The position numbers were made by a program, and so were the translations under genes. DNA of 64,000 bases, from positions 608,010 through 672,009 of the forward strand of contig CAWGKC010000004.1 of NCBI GenBank assembly GCA_963823105.1. The letters are read 5' to 3'. Origin of the DNA: JAJYKC01 sp963823105 (GTDB lineage: Bacteria > Acidobacteriota > Terriglobia > Bryobacterales > Bryobacteraceae). Numbering within the stretch: the first letter of the stretch is position 1; every line of letters starts with the position of its first letter. The notes beneath the pieces were generated by a model. The model was not told the origin of the DNA. It saw only the letters and a list, made by a program, of their open reading frames with translations, and ran no database searches. Shown in pieces: positions 19,025 to 28,531 of the stretch.

Positions 19025-21084
19025 GTCTTCGAACGACACTCCGTTCCGCCTGGCGCTTTCTGTTCGGCGACAGCGCGCGCGCGTTCGGGTCCCTCAGCGT
19101 CGTTCTCCTGGTTCTGCTCGCCATCGTGCCTGCCAAGGATCACTTCCGCGAATGGCTGCGCTACCAAAACGACTACCGGAGCCTGATTCGCAACCGCAGC
19201 GACGCAGTCTCGTTGGCGCGGCGATTTCAACCGGGCGTGCAACAGACCTGGCTGCCCGATCTGGGCGTCGTCGACCGTTGCTCGACGTGCCACGTCGCCC
19301 TAAAGGAAGCCTCTCTTACCGGCGCCGTGACGCAGCCGTTCCGCCCCCATCCGCCCATGCCGCATACGTTGACCGAATTCGGATGCGTGATCTGCCATCG
19401 CGGACAAGGCGTGGCGACCACGGTCGAAGAAGCGCATAACAGCTCGAAAGCCTGGGAACAGCCCATTCTGCCGGCGCGTTACGTTCAATCCTCCTGCGGC
19501 CAGTGCCACGAGCGGCCCCTCACGGGAACGCCTCAACTCAACGCCGGCCGGGAGATGCTGGCCCGTTACGGCTGCGTGCATTGCCACAAAGTAACTTCGC
19601 CCGAAGGCCGCGCCATGACCGCCACCGACACTCCGCCGCCCCTCTCGCACATCGCCGCCAAGACCTCGCGTGAATGGATCTTCGCCTGGATCAAGAATCC
19701 GCAAGCTTACGCCTCGACCGCCACCATGCCCAACTTCCAGTTGAGCGACGAGGACGCGCGCGATCTTTCGGCGTTTCTCATCGCCCAAAGCACGCCCTAT
19801 CTCGCCGGAGCGGAATCGAAACTTCCACCGGTCCCCGCGCCCGGCGACACCGCCGCGATACAACAAGGTTCCAGCGTCTATGGAGAATCCTTCTGCGCCT
19901 CCTGCCACGCCACGCAGAACGCCGCGGGTTTGATGGTCGGCGGTAACGTCGGACCGGAACTCACGCGCGTCGGCTCGAAAGTAAAGCCGGAGTGGCTGGC
20001 CGATTGGCTGCGCGATCCCAAGGTCTACGATCCCGGCACCGCCATGCCGCACTATCGCTTCGATGAAAAAGACATCGGACTCGTCATGGGCTTTCTCGGC
20101 GGCAAAACGGACTCCGATTTTCTCTCGGGCGTTCATCTCCAGCCCGCCACGCCCGCGCAGATCGCCCACGGGAAGGTCTTGGTCAACGAGCGCGGCTGCG
20201 CCTCCTGCCACGACATCAACGGCATCCCGCGTCCCGATAATTTCGCTCCCGAGTTGACCGCCGTGGGAAGCCTGCCGCTCACCAAAATCGTTTTCGCGCC
20301 CGGCATGCCGCACACGCTGCCCGATTACATCTCGGCCAAGATCCGCAAACCGCGCTCCTTCGGCATCGCTTTGAAGATGCCGCAGTTCACCTTCACCGAT
20401 ACTCAAATCGATTCGTTGGTCACCGCGCTTCTCGCGCAGTCCACCCGCGCGAAAACACTTCCGGCCGCCTTGCGAATCCCGGCCACGCCGCCGTCCACCT
20501 ACGAGCCCGCCGGAACAGCGGGCCAGTTGATCGCCGACATGCGCTGCCTTAGTTGCCACACCATCGACGGGCGGGGCGGCGACATGGCGCCGGAGTTGAC
20601 GTGGGAGGGCAGTTCGGTCCAGCGAACCTGGCTGGTGAACTTCCTGATGCGCCCGAATACGCTCCGTCCCGCGCTAATTCGCCGGATGCCAAAGTTCAAT
20701 ATGACCACCGGGGAGGCCAACGTCCTGGCCGATTACATAATGACCGTGTATCAGACGCCCGCCTTCGACCGCGACTCGATCGACGCGTCGAAATTCACCG
20801 CCGCCGACGCCGCCCACGGTAAGGATCTTTATTACGGCAAGTACGCCTGCAATTCCTGCCACATTCTCGATCCCGCCAAAGACAAGGGATATCTCGGACC
20901 TACTCTCACGCAGGCGGGACTGAGGCTGAACGCCGCCTGGATCTTCCATTGGCTGAAGAACGCGCAAGCGCTGCGTCCAGGCAGCCTGGAGTTGAATTGG
21001 AACATGAACGACGGCGACGCGCAGGCCATCACGGCGTTTCTGATGCAGCAGAAAACCGCTCCCAAAGAAGGAGCGTCGAAATGA
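19021..21084 (+). CDS. Membrane-anchored octahaem c-type cytochrome of the bc-type complex
   Basis: A 687-residue protein from the ATG at 19021, which overlaps the previous stop as ATGA. An N-terminal anchor (SLSVVLLVLLAIVP) is followed by eight CxxCH sites: CSTCH, CVICH, CGQCH, CVHCH, CASCH, CASCH, CLSCH and CNSCH. The later sites sit in class I-like domains with downstream Met ligands (for example TMPNF, AMPHY, KMPQF, RMPKF). In standard bc1 complexes this place is taken by monohaem cytochrome c1. Multihaem replacements are known in several anaerobe-rich phyla. It likely takes electrons from the Rieske centre and passes them to periplasmic carriers. Confidence 0.9.
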   Translation: MSLRTTLRSAWRFLFGDSARAFGSLSVVLLVLLAIVPAKDHFREWLRYQNDYRSLIRNRSDAVSLARRFQPGVQQTWLPDLGVVDRCSTCHVALKEASLTGAVTQPFRPHPPMPHTLTEFGCVICHRGQGVATTVEEAHNSSKAWEQPILPARYVQSSCGQCHERPLTGTPQLNAGREMLARYGCVHCHKVTSPEGRAMTATDTPPPLSHIAAKTSREWIFAWIKNPQAYASTATMPNFQLSDEDARDLSAFLIAQSTPYLAGAESKLPPVPAPGDTAAIQQGSSVYGESFCASCHATQNAAGLMVGGNVGPELTRVGSKVKPEWLADWLRDPKVYDPGTAMPHYRFDEKDIGLVMGFLGGKTDSDFLSGVHLQPATPAQIAHGKVLVNERGCASCHDINGIPRPDNFAPELTAVGSLPLTKIVFAPGMPHTLPDYISAKIRKPRSFGIALKMPQFTFTDTQIDSLVTALLAQSTRAKTLPAALRIPATPPSTYEPAGTAGQLIADMRCLSCHTIDGRGGDMAPELTWEGSSVQRTWLVNFLMRPNTLRPALIRRMPKFNMTTGEANVLADYIMTVYQTPAFDRDSIDASKFTAADAAHGKDLYYGKYACNSCHILDPAKDKGYLGPTLTQAGLRLNAAWIFHWLKNAQALRPGSLELNWNMNDGDAQAITAFLMQQKTAPKEGASK

Positions 21085-21797
21085 GACGGACGCTCGCGGC
21101 TCTTGCGTTGCTGGCGTCGGCGGCGTGCCATCGGTCTCCGCCGCCGGCGCACGCCCCCTCGGCTTTCGGCGTCGCCATCGTCGATATCGGCGGTGAAAAG
21201 CAGGCCGCCGGCGTGGGCGCGGCGCTCGGCGATCCGGTCGTGGCTCAGGTCAACGACGCCCAGGGGAACGGCGTCGCCGGCGCGTTCGTGGAATTTAGCG
21301 GTGCCTCCGGCGTCCGGTTCGATCCGCCCTCCGGCCTCACCGGAAGCGACGGCCAGATTTCCACTACGGTCCGGCTCGGCGGCGTCGCCGGAAGATATTC
21401 GCTGGCCGCGACCACCCGCGACAAGGCCGGAAAAACGCTTCAAGTGACGTTCCCCGAAATCGCCCTCGACTATCAGCAGGTTCTCGGGCGGGAGCTGAAC
21501 GAGAAATACTGCTCGCGCTGCCACAACTCCGAATCCACCGCCGAGAAAGTATCGAATCACGATAATTTAAGCGTCCCTCCGCACTCTTTCTCCGACGGCG
21601 CGGCGCAGAACCGGTTCAGCCGCGCGAACCTCGTCGCCATCATCGCCCATGGCGGCGCGGCTCTGGGCAAATCCGCCGAAATGCCGCCCTACAGCCCCAC
21701 GCTCTCTCCAACGGACATCGACGCGCTCGTGGCCTATATCCGCGCCGTCTCCGATCCGCCCTATCGCCCTCAAGGAGTGTTTTATGCGAATCAGTAA
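21081..21797 (+). CDS. Exported Ig-like domain c-type cytochrome, probable lipoprotein
   Basis: A 238-residue protein. The N-terminus LALLASAACHRS looks like a lipobox, though not a perfect one. An Ig-like (Big_1-type) domain follows (VVAQVNDAQGNGVAGAFVEF to TTVRLGGVAGRYSL). A C-terminal monohaem c domain has CSRCH and a Met ligand candidate in AEMPPYSP. It overlaps the octahaem cytochrome gene by four bases and the next gene by fourteen, so it belongs to the same operon. It may dock on the outer face of the complex; exact role unknown. Confidence 0.8.
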   Translation: MRRTLAALALLASAACHRSPPPAHAPSAFGVAIVDIGGEKQAAGVGAALGDPVVAQVNDAQGNGVAGAFVEFSGASGVRFDPPSGLTGSDGQISTTVRLGGVAGRYSLAATTRDKAGKTLQVTFPEIALDYQQVLGRELNEKYCSRCHNSESTAEKVSNHDNLSVPPHSFSDGAAQNRFSRANLVAIIAHGGAALGKSAEMPPYSPTLSPTDIDALVAYIRAVSDPPYRPQGVFYANQ

Positions 21798-23055
21798 ATC
21801 GTCTCTTGCGGCGATCTTCTTCACCGCCCTCGCCTCGCGCGCAAGCGCGCAGGTGTTGTCGCCGGCGGAAATTTCGGACCCTGCCATTCGCGATCTGCAA
21901 AAGACCCATCTCGCGGAGTTGCACGCCATTCCCGCCGCGCTCGCCAACCACCAATTCCCCTATCGCTTCTACTTCAGCCGCGCCCTCGATCTCACCGAAC
22001 GGGATCAGGCCGGCAGCGACCAACGCTCCATTCAATTCGACCGGTTTCAAGGGCGCATCGTTCTCAAAATCACCGGAAATTACTTCGCCGCTTATTCCGC
22101 CGCGCGGATGACCAAACAGGAGCGCGCCCGCCAAACCTACCTCGACGTCATGCTTCCGATCCTGCGCGCGGCCGCGCCCGCTTTCGCAAAAGCCAGCGTC
22201 CCGGACGCGTTCGCGCTGGAGATTTCCCACCACGTCGTCGGCACGGTGTTAGGAGTGGATACGGAATCGGCCGAGAATGTCGTCCTCGTTTTGCCGAAGG
22301 CATCGGCTCAACGATTAATGGACGCCCCCGACGAGGCCGCCGGCGAAGCCGCGGTTCTCGAAGGATCCGCCTACCTCAACGGCTCTCCCATTTCGTTCTG
22401 GCCAGGGGAAGGCCGGGAGCCGCCGGCGCTTCAAGCCTCCGCGGCTCCCACGCCCGCCGCCGCTCCGCCCGCTTCCGCGCGCACCGCTCCCACGCCCGCC
22501 GCCGCTCCACCCGCTTCGATCCCTCTCGCGCCCCCTGCCGCCGCCGCACCGCCCCCGCCCGCGGACGCTCCCGCAACGCTTGACGCAAACTATCGCGCCA
22601 CGCTCGCGAAGATGGTGGACCAGCTCGATTCCCAAGCGCATTTCCTCGCCTACGCCCCCCCGTCCTTCATTGCCTTTCACGGCGGCCGCTACCTTCAACT
22701 CCCCATCTCCACCGCTCTCGCCCCCTCCGATTCCGGTTCGCAATATAAACTCGCGGCGCTCGCTTTCGACCGTCACGTCGCGCACTTGATCCGGCCCGTG
22801 CTCGCCTACTTCAAAGACGACGCCACTTTCACCGGAATCGATTTCAGCACAACCGTCCACCTGACCGGCCCCAGCGCCGCGGGCGAAGGCGCCGAAGCCG
22901 TGGAATTCATATTTCCGCTCGCCGCTCTACGCAGCTATAGGGAATTCGATCTCACCGGCCAGCAATTGTTGGACGCCGGTTTCGTCCTGATCAACGGCGA
23001 GCGCGTCAGTCTCGGCCTTCAAGCCGCCGAAGCCGTCGGCGCGCCGCCCGATTGA
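21784..23055 (+). CDS. Exported protein of unknown function with Ala/Pro linker
   Basis: Not recognised. A 423-residue protein with a clear signal peptide (SSLAAIFFTALASRASAQ). Two globular parts are joined by a low-complexity Ala/Pro linker near residues 218-265 that holds a 42-base tandem repeat. No Cys pairs, haem motif or transmembrane helix is seen in the mature part. The second half (QAHFLAYAPPSFIAFHGGRYLQ to SLGLQAAEAVGAPPD) may be a small beta-rich domain. It is the last gene of the 12.8-23.1 kb operon and overlaps the cytochrome gene before it by 14 bases, which ties it to that electron-transfer system. Confidence 0.75.
   Translation: MRISKSSLAAIFFTALASRASAQVLSPAEISDPAIRDLQKTHLAELHAIPAALANHQFPYRFYFSRALDLTERDQAGSDQRSIQFDRFQGRIVLKITGNYFAAYSAARMTKQERARQTYLDVMLPILRAAAPAFAKASVPDAFALEISHHVVGTVLGVDTESAENVVLVLPKASAQRLMDAPDEAAGEAAVLEGSAYLNGSPISFWPGEGREPPALQASAAPTPAAAPPASARTAPTPAAAPPASIPLAPPAAAAPPPPADAPATLDANYRATLAKMVDQLDSQAHFLAYAPPSFIAFHGGRYLQLPISTALAPSDSGSQYKLAALAFDRHVAHLIRPVLAYFKDDATFTGIDFSTTVHLTGPSAAGEGAEAVEFIFPLAALRSYREFDLTGQQLLDAGFVLINGERVSLGLQAAEAVGAPPD
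22443..22516 (+). repeat. Short tandem repeat in Ala/Pro linker
   Basis: A 32-base unit at 22443-22474 recurs at 22485-22516 with one mismatch (period 42 bases, 14 codons). It encodes APTPAAAPPAS twice and lies within the linker of the unknown exported protein. Length is probably variable between strains. Confidence 0.75.
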
Positions 23056-23380
23056 GGAATCCGCCACGCCCCGGACCGCGCCAATTTGCACCCGGACGTG
23101 CGGCAAGACGCTGCGCCGGGAGCGTATTGCGCCGAATAGCCCATGCGCGGAATGGAACGGGACGGCAAGCGAACTTCCATCCTCCGCAACGCAATGTTTA
23201 GAGGGGTCGAGCCGATGAGAACCGTTCCGCGCCTCGCTTGCCGCCGCCCCCAGCGTGGCCCTCCGTGTGCATAATACATCGCGTTCGATGCGAGTTTACG
23301 GCGATTTCGACCGGGCCGCCGCTGGCCGGAACGTGCTCCGCCGCGGGTCTTTCAGTTGGAAGCGTGGATAGGCTAACCTT
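23056..23380 (+). other. Intergenic region before OsmC gene
   Basis: No gene seen. A GG-N10-GC element reading TGGCCCTCCGTGTGCA at 23256-23271 resembles a sigma-54 promoter with two mismatches, about 110 bases before the OsmC ATG. No terminator with a T-run was found after the preceding operon. Confidence 0.3.
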
Positions 23381-23818
23381 ATGGAAGTTCGAATCCGGCA
23401 TGGGAAAGACAATCAATCGGAGGCCTTCGCTCGCTTTCATCGCGTTGTCTGCGACAAGCCCTTCGACGAGGGTGGCAGCGACAACGGGATGACGCCGCTG
23501 GAATTGATGCTCTCCGCTCTCGGTTGCTGTGCGATGCATCAAGCCGTCGAATATCTCAGAGCGGGCAATCTGGCGCATGGTGAGATCGAGTTGAGCGTCT
23601 CGGCGAAGGAGGGTGTGTCTCCGGCGCGCCTGGTCGAGATCGGAATTGAAGTGAACGCGCCGCGTCTCGGTACGCGGGCGCGCAAGGGAATCGTCAAAGC
23701 GATCGAGGAGTGCCTGCTGCGCCGCGCTTTGGCCGATCCGCCCAGGCTAAAAGTCAACCTCGCGGCAATGGCGCGCGAGGAGCCTTCCGCGAAACGGCCT
23801 CTCGGCCTGGCGCCGTGA
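23381..23818 (+). CDS. OsmC-family peroxidase-like protein
   Basis: A 145-residue OsmC/YhfA-type protein. The two redox Cys expected for the family are in LGCCAMHQAVEYL and in IEECLLRRAL. OsmC and Ohr proteins reduce organic hydroperoxides; the YhfA branch is less understood. The preceding Arg/Glu-type residues of Ohr are not clearly present, so an OsmC/YhfA assignment is preferred. Its stop overlaps the GTG of the next gene (GTGA), indicating translational coupling to the acyl-CoA synthetase/acetyltransferase. Confidence 0.85.
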   Translation: MEVRIRHGKDNQSEAFARFHRVVCDKPFDEGGSDNGMTPLELMLSALGCCAMHQAVEYLRAGNLAHGEIELSVSAKEGVSPARLVEIGIEVNAPRLGTRARKGIVKAIEECLLRRALADPPRLKVNLAAMAREEPSAKRPLGLAP

Positions 23819-26505
23819 CGCTGCTTCCCTCGCGCCGCGGGCCGCTCGATGCCTTCTTCGCTCCAGCGAGCGTCGCCGTCATCGGAGCGACCGAGGCCAA
23901 CCCCAGCGTCGGCCGCACCGTCCTCGCGAATCTATCTTCGTTCCAAGGCGAAATCTACCCCGTAAATCCAAACCGCGATCGGGTCCTCGGGCGAAAGGCG
24001 TATCCAACCATCGGCTCCGCGCCGGGCCCGGTCGATCTCGCCGTCATCGTCACCCCGGCCGAAACTGTGCCGGGCATAGTGGTCGAGTGCGCGGCCGCCA
24101 AGATCCCGGCGGCGATTATTATCTCCGCCGGCTTCAAGGAGGCGGGGCCGCGGGGCGTGGAGCTGGAGCGCGAGATCGACGCCAGTCGCGGATCGATGCG
24201 CATCCTCGGGCCGAATTGTTTGGGTCTTATGGCGCCCCACGCCGGTCTCAACGCCACCTTCGCCGGCGCGATGGCGCGTCCCGGTTCCATCGGCTTCCTT
24301 AGCCAGAGCGGCGCCCTCTGCACCGCGATCCTCGATTGGAGCCTGCGCGAAATGGTCGGCTTCAGCGCCTTCGTCTCAACCGGCTCCATGCTCGACGTCG
24401 GCTGGGGCGGCTTGATCGGCTATCTGGGCGACGACCCGCATACCCGCGCCATTCTCATGTACATCGAGTCGGTCGGCGACGCGAGGCCGTTTCTCTCGGC
24501 CGCTCGCGAAGTGGCCCTCTCCAAGCCCGTCATTGTCATCAAAGCCGGCCGCACGGAGCAGGCCGCCCGCGCCGCTTCCTCCCACACCGGCGCCCTCACC
24601 GGCAGCGACGAAGTGCTGGACGCCGCGCTCCGGCGTTGCGGCGTCCTTCGCGTCCGCCGCATTAGCGACCTGTTTTACATGGCGGAAGTATTGGCCAGAC
24701 AGCCCCGCCCGAAAGGCCCGCGCCTCGCCATCGTCACCAACGCCGGAGGGCCGGGAGTGCTCGCCACCGACGCTCTCATCGCCGAGGGTGGCGAATTGGC
24801 GGAACTCTCCGCCGCGACCCTCGCCGGGCTTAACGCGATTCTGCCGAAGCACTGGAGCCGCCACAACCCGGTCGACATCATTGGCGATGCGTCCCCCGAA
24901 CGCTTCGCCCAAACGCTGGAGATTGTAAAAAACGACGAGGCAGTAGACGGATTGCTGGTCACGCTTGCGCCACAGGGTCTGACCAGTCCCACCGAGGTGG
25001 CGGAGCGCGTCGCGCCGTTCGCCAATCTCGATGGGAAACCGATCCTCGCGAGTTGGATGGGTGGCGCGAGCGTGGCGCGCGCCGAAGAGATTCTCAACGC
25101 CTCCGGCATCCCGACGTTCCCGTTCCCCGACACGGCGGCGAGCGCCTTCGCCTACATGTGGCACTACAGCGATAATCTCCGCGCCTTGTACGAAACCCCG
25201 GAATTGGACGAAACCGCCGCCGACCATGGCGAAGTGCGGGCGGTACTTCAAGCGGCGCGTTCGGAAAACCGCGTGCTGCTCACCGAGCGGGAATCCAAGC
25301 GGCTTCTGACTGCCTATGCAATCCCGGCGACGCGCACGGAACTCGCGGAAACCGTCGACAAGGCGGCGGAACTCGCGGCCGCGATCGGATTCCCCGTCGT
25401 GCTTAAGCTCCACTCGCGCACCATCACCCATAAGTCCGATGCCGGCGGAGTGGAACTGGACCTGCGCGACGAATCCGAGGTCCGGGGCGCCTGGAGCAGG
25501 ATTCAAGCCGCCTTCCTCGCCCATTCCGGCGCCGCTGCGTTCGAAGGGGTCACCGTTCAGCCCATGCTGCGTCAGACGGACGGTTATGAACTGATCTTCG
25601 GATCCAGCACCGACCCCCAATTCGGTCCCGTGCTCTTGTTCGGCGCCGGCGGCCAATTCGTCGAAATCTTCCGCGACCGCGCCCTCGGGCTGCCCCCTCT
25701 GACATCGACGCTCGCGCGCAGAATGATGGAGCGTACGCGGATCTATAAGGCGCTCGCCGGCGTGCGAGGGCGTGCGCCGGTGGATCGCCCGGCGCTGGAA
25801 CAACTGCTGATCCGCTTCGGCCAACTCGTTTCGGAGGTTCCGCGCATCAAGGAAGCCGACATCAATCCGCTGTTGGCATCCTCAACCGGAATCGTCGCCC
25901 TCGACGCCCGCGTCGTGCTCCATGATTGGAATATTCCCGATCGCGATCTTCCGCGGCCGGCCATTCGTCCTTACCCCACCGCGTACGTGGAGCGGTGGAC
26001 GGCGCGCGACGGTTCGCCCGTTACCATTCGTCCGATTCGCCCCGAGGACGAACCGAAGATGGTGCGTTTTCACGAAACGCTCAGCGACCGGAGCGTTTAC
26101 ATGCGCTATTTCCACCATCACCGCCTGACCGCCCGCGTCACACATGAACGCCTCGCGCGCATCTGTTTTATCGACTATGGCCGCGACATGGTCCTCGTCG
26201 CCGAATCCGCGGCTGGCGATATTCTCGCGGTCGGACGGCTGACGCGCGAACATTTGCCCACCGACGCCGAATTCGCCCTTCTCGTTTCCGACGCCTGGCA
26301 CGGCCGCGGCCTGGGAACCGAGTTGCTTCGCCGCCTCGTCTCCCTCGCCGGTAAAGAAGGCATCCTCCGCGTCTTCGGTTACATCCTTTCGGAGAACCGC
26401 GCGATGCGGGACATCTGCCGCCGCCTCGGCTTTCAATTGCGATACTCCCTCGAAGAGGGTGTCGTAGAGGCTTCCATAACGCCCGGCGCGGCCCCGGCGC
26501 CATGA
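23815..26505 (+). CDS. Pat/PatZ-like ADP-forming acyl-CoA synthetase fused to GNAT acetyltransferase
   Basis: An 896-residue protein. Domains in order: CoA-binding (VAVIGATEANPSVGRTVLANL), succinyl-CoA-ligase-like domains, ATP-grasp (KLHSRTITHKSDAGGVELDL), and a C-terminal GNAT domain from about residue 725 (acetyl-CoA loop DAWHGRGLGTELL). This layout is that of the protein lysine acetyltransferase Pat (YfiQ/PatZ). The synthetase catalytic histidine of ADP-forming acetyl-CoA synthetases is present as His257 in SSHTGALTG. In enterobacterial Pat the synthetase part is considered inactive, so here it might still work or only bind acetyl-CoA. GTG start at 23815 overlaps the osmC stop. The 3' end is one base from the convergent macB-type gene. 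Confidence 0.88.
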   Translation: MTLLPSRRGPLDAFFAPASVAVIGATEANPSVGRTVLANLSSFQGEIYPVNPNRDRVLGRKAYPTIGSAPGPVDLAVIVTPAETVPGIVVECAAAKIPAAIIISAGFKEAGPRGVELEREIDASRGSMRILGPNCLGLMAPHAGLNATFAGAMARPGSIGFLSQSGALCTAILDWSLREMVGFSAFVSTGSMLDVGWGGLIGYLGDDPHTRAILMYIESVGDARPFLSAAREVALSKPVIVIKAGRTEQAARAASSHTGALTGSDEVLDAALRRCGVLRVRRISDLFYMAEVLARQPRPKGPRLAIVTNAGGPGVLATDALIAEGGELAELSAATLAGLNAILPKHWSRHNPVDIIGDASPERFAQTLEIVKNDEAVDGLLVTLAPQGLTSPTEVAERVAPFANLDGKPILASWMGGASVARAEEILNASGIPTFPFPDTAASAFAYMWHYSDNLRALYETPELDETAADHGEVRAVLQAARSENRVLLTERESKRLLTAYAIPATRTELAETVDKAAELAAAIGFPVVLKLHSRTITHKSDAGGVELDLRDESEVRGAWSRIQAAFLAHSGAAAFEGVTVQPMLRQTDGYELIFGSSTDPQFGPVLLFGAGGQFVEIFRDRALGLPPLTSTLARRMMERTRIYKALAGVRGRAPVDRPALEQLLIRFGQLVSEVPRIKEADINPLLASSTGIVALDARVVLHDWNIPDRDLPRPAIRPYPTAYVERWTARDGSPVTIRPIRPEDEPKMVRFHETLSDRSVYMRYFHHHRLTARVTHERLARICFIDYGRDMVLVAESAAGDILAVGRLTREHLPTDAEFALLVSDAWHGRGLGTELLRRLVSLAGKEGILRVFGYILSENRAMRDICRRLGFQLRYSLEEGVVEASITPGAAPAP

Positions 26506-26506
26506 A

Positions 26507-27745
26507 CTACTCGTACCGCAACGCCTCGATCGGGTCGAGAAATGCCGCCTTGCGCGCGGGATAGTAACCGAAAAATACGCCCACGAGTCCGGAAAACGCG
26601 AACGCCAAAATCATGGATCCGGCGCCCAACACAGTGGACCATTGCGCGAGGCGGGAGATCAGAAGGGATGCGATCACACCCACGCCGATGCCCGCAACGC
26701 CCCCAATCAAAGATATCGCCACGGCTTCGATGAGAAATTGCAGAAGGATGTCGCTGGTCGTTGCGCCCACCGCCTGACGAAGGCCGATTTCGCGGGTCCT
26801 CTCGGTAACCGACACCAGCATGATGTTCATGATTCCGATCCCGCCCACGATGAGCGACACCGACGCGACGATCGCCAGCAGCCACGCCATCACGCGCGCC
26901 GAGGTCTCCTGCGCCGCGAATACGTCCTCCAGGTTCCGGATCGTGAAATCGTCGTCCTGCGCCGGCTGCAGGTGGTGCCTTTGACGAAGCAGCGCCCGAA
27001 CCTGTTCCTGCGCGGCGTGGATCGTGGACGGCCCCGTCGATTGCACCATGATGGCGCCCACCGCGCCGGCGTTCGCCTGACTCGCGCCGAGCACCCTCTT
27101 CTTGGCGGTGGTCAACGGAATTAACACGACATCGTCCTGATCCTGACCGGACGGGGATTGCCCTTTCGGCGACAGCAGCCCGATCACCGTCAGCGGAACA
27201 TTGTTTATCCGGATGCTCTGGCCCACCGGGTCGCCCCCGCCGAACAGATTCTCGGCGACTGTCTTGCCGAGCAGCGCCACCCGGTTCGCCGATTCCATAT
27301 CCTTAACCGTAAACGCCGCTCCGCGATCGACGGAAAGGTCGCGGATGGCCAGGTATTCCGGCTCGACTCCCTGAATGGACGTGGCCCAGTTATTGTCCCC
27401 GCCGATCACCTGCTGCCCCTGACGGACCACTCCCGAAACGAAGCTCACGGCGGAACACTGTGCCTCGATGGCGCGCGCGTCGTCCTCGGTCAGCGTCAGA
27501 GCGTTGCCGCTTCCCAACCTTATCCCCGAGCTGGTGATGCTGCCCGGCACGACGATGATGAGGTTACTCCCAAGCGTCGCGATCTGCTGCTGGATCCGCG
27601 CGGTGGCCCCCGCGCCCACCGCGACCGTTGCGATCACCGCGGCCACTCCGATGATCACCCCGAGCATGGTCAGCGCCGTGCGCACTTTGTTGGTGCGTAG
27701 CGCGGTGAACGCGATTTTTATTCCGGGAAGGACCGGCGGCATCAT
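26507..27745 (-). CDS. MacB-type ABC transporter permease
   Basis: A 412-residue permease. A first transmembrane helix (MLGVIIGVAAVIATVAVGAG) precedes a large periplasmic MacB_PCD domain, then an FtsX domain with three C-terminal helices (MAWLLAIVASVSLIVGGIGI and others). The ERTREIGLRQAVGA loop is the family signature that contacts the ATPase. MacB is here split from its ATPase, which is the overlapping upstream gene. With the adaptor gene two upstream it forms a tripartite exporter for antibiotics, peptides or lipoprotein-like substrates; a TolC partner is not in this cluster. Confidence 0.93.
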   Translation of the reverse strand: MMPPVLPGIKIAFTALRTNKVRTALTMLGVIIGVAAVIATVAVGAGATARIQQQIATLGSNLIIVVPGSITSSGIRLGSGNALTLTEDDARAIEAQCSAVSFVSGVVRQGQQVIGGDNNWATSIQGVEPEYLAIRDLSVDRGAAFTVKDMESANRVALLGKTVAENLFGGGDPVGQSIRINNVPLTVIGLLSPKGQSPSGQDQDDVVLIPLTTAKKRVLGASQANAGAVGAIMVQSTGPSTIHAAQEQVRALLRQRHHLQPAQDDDFTIRNLEDVFAAQETSARVMAWLLAIVASVSLIVGGIGIMNIMLVSVTERTREIGLRQAVGATTSDILLQFLIEAVAISLIGGVAGIGVGVIASLLISRLAQWSTVLGAGSMILAFAFSGLVGVFFGYYPARKAAFLDPIEALRYE

Positions 27746-28521
27746 GTCACGCCTACCTCTTCTCCGCTGGCGTCCTCGATCAATGGCATTGTCGATAACT
27801 CCCCGGCCGCATCGCGCGGCGTGGCGATCCTGCGATCGTCCATGATCCTGCCATCCCGGAAACGCACTATTCTCTGGGCGTGCGCGGCGATATCCGGTTC
27901 GTGAGTCACCATCAACAACGTGATGCCGGATTCGCGATTCAGTTGTTGAAAGATCGACATGATCTCCACGCTCGTCCTGGAATCCAGCGCCCCGGTCGGC
28001 TCATCCGCCAACACGATCTCGGGCCGGTTCACCAGCGCCCGGGCGATCGCCACGCGCTGTTGCTGCCCGCCGGAGAGTTGATTAGGGCGGTGATCCGCAT
28101 ATTCCGTGAGACCCACCATCCGAAGAGCGTCGAGTGCCCGGCGCCGGCGGTCGATCGCCGTGCCCCGCCGGTAGAGCAACGGCAGCTCGACGTTGTCGAT
28201 CGCGCTGGTTCGTGGAAGCAGATTGAAATTCTGGAACACGAAACCGATCTTCTCGTTGCGGATCGCCGCCAGTTGATTCCGGCCGAGCCGGCTCACATCC
28301 TCGCCATCCAGAAAATAACTCCCCGAGGACGGCTGATCCAAACAGCCGGCGATATTGAGAAACGTCGATTTCCCCGAGCCTGAAGGACCCATCAGCGCGA
28401 CGAACTCTCCGCGGTCGATCGAAAGCGTCACGCCACGCAGAGCCCGCAACAAAACGTTCTCCGTCCGGTACACTTTCGTGACCTGTTTCATTTCGATCAG
28501 ACTGGAGAGCGATTCGGCCAT
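27742..28521 (-). CDS. MacB/LolD-type ABC transporter ATPase
   Basis: A 259-residue ATPase. Walker A GPSGSGKST, Q-loop FVFQNFNLLP, signature LSGGQQQRVAIARAL, Walker B EIVLADEPTGALDS and the switch His in MVTHEPDIA are all intact. It overlaps the permease gene by four bases and starts 10 bases after the adaptor gene. It powers the MacAB-type exporter of the same operon. The C-terminal extension after the nucleotide-binding domain is short. Confidence 0.95.
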   Translation of the reverse strand: MAESLSSLIEMKQVTKVYRTENVLLRALRGVTLSIDRGEFVALMGPSGSGKSTFLNIAGCLDQPSSGSYFLDGEDVSRLGRNQLAAIRNEKIGFVFQNFNLLPRTSAIDNVELPLLYRRGTAIDRRRRALDALRMVGLTEYADHRPNQLSGGQQQRVAIARALVNRPEIVLADEPTGALDSRTSVEIMSIFQQLNRESGITLLMVTHEPDIAAHAQRIVRFRDGRIMDDRRIATPRDAAGELSTMPLIEDASGEEVGVT

Positions 28522-28531
28522 GCCGCCCTCT

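Noticed and set aside
23256..23271. Third sigma-54 promoter candidate TGGCCCTCCGTGTGCA before osmC
   Set aside because: Two mismatches in conserved positions and far from the start; not strong enough to claim as a promoter.
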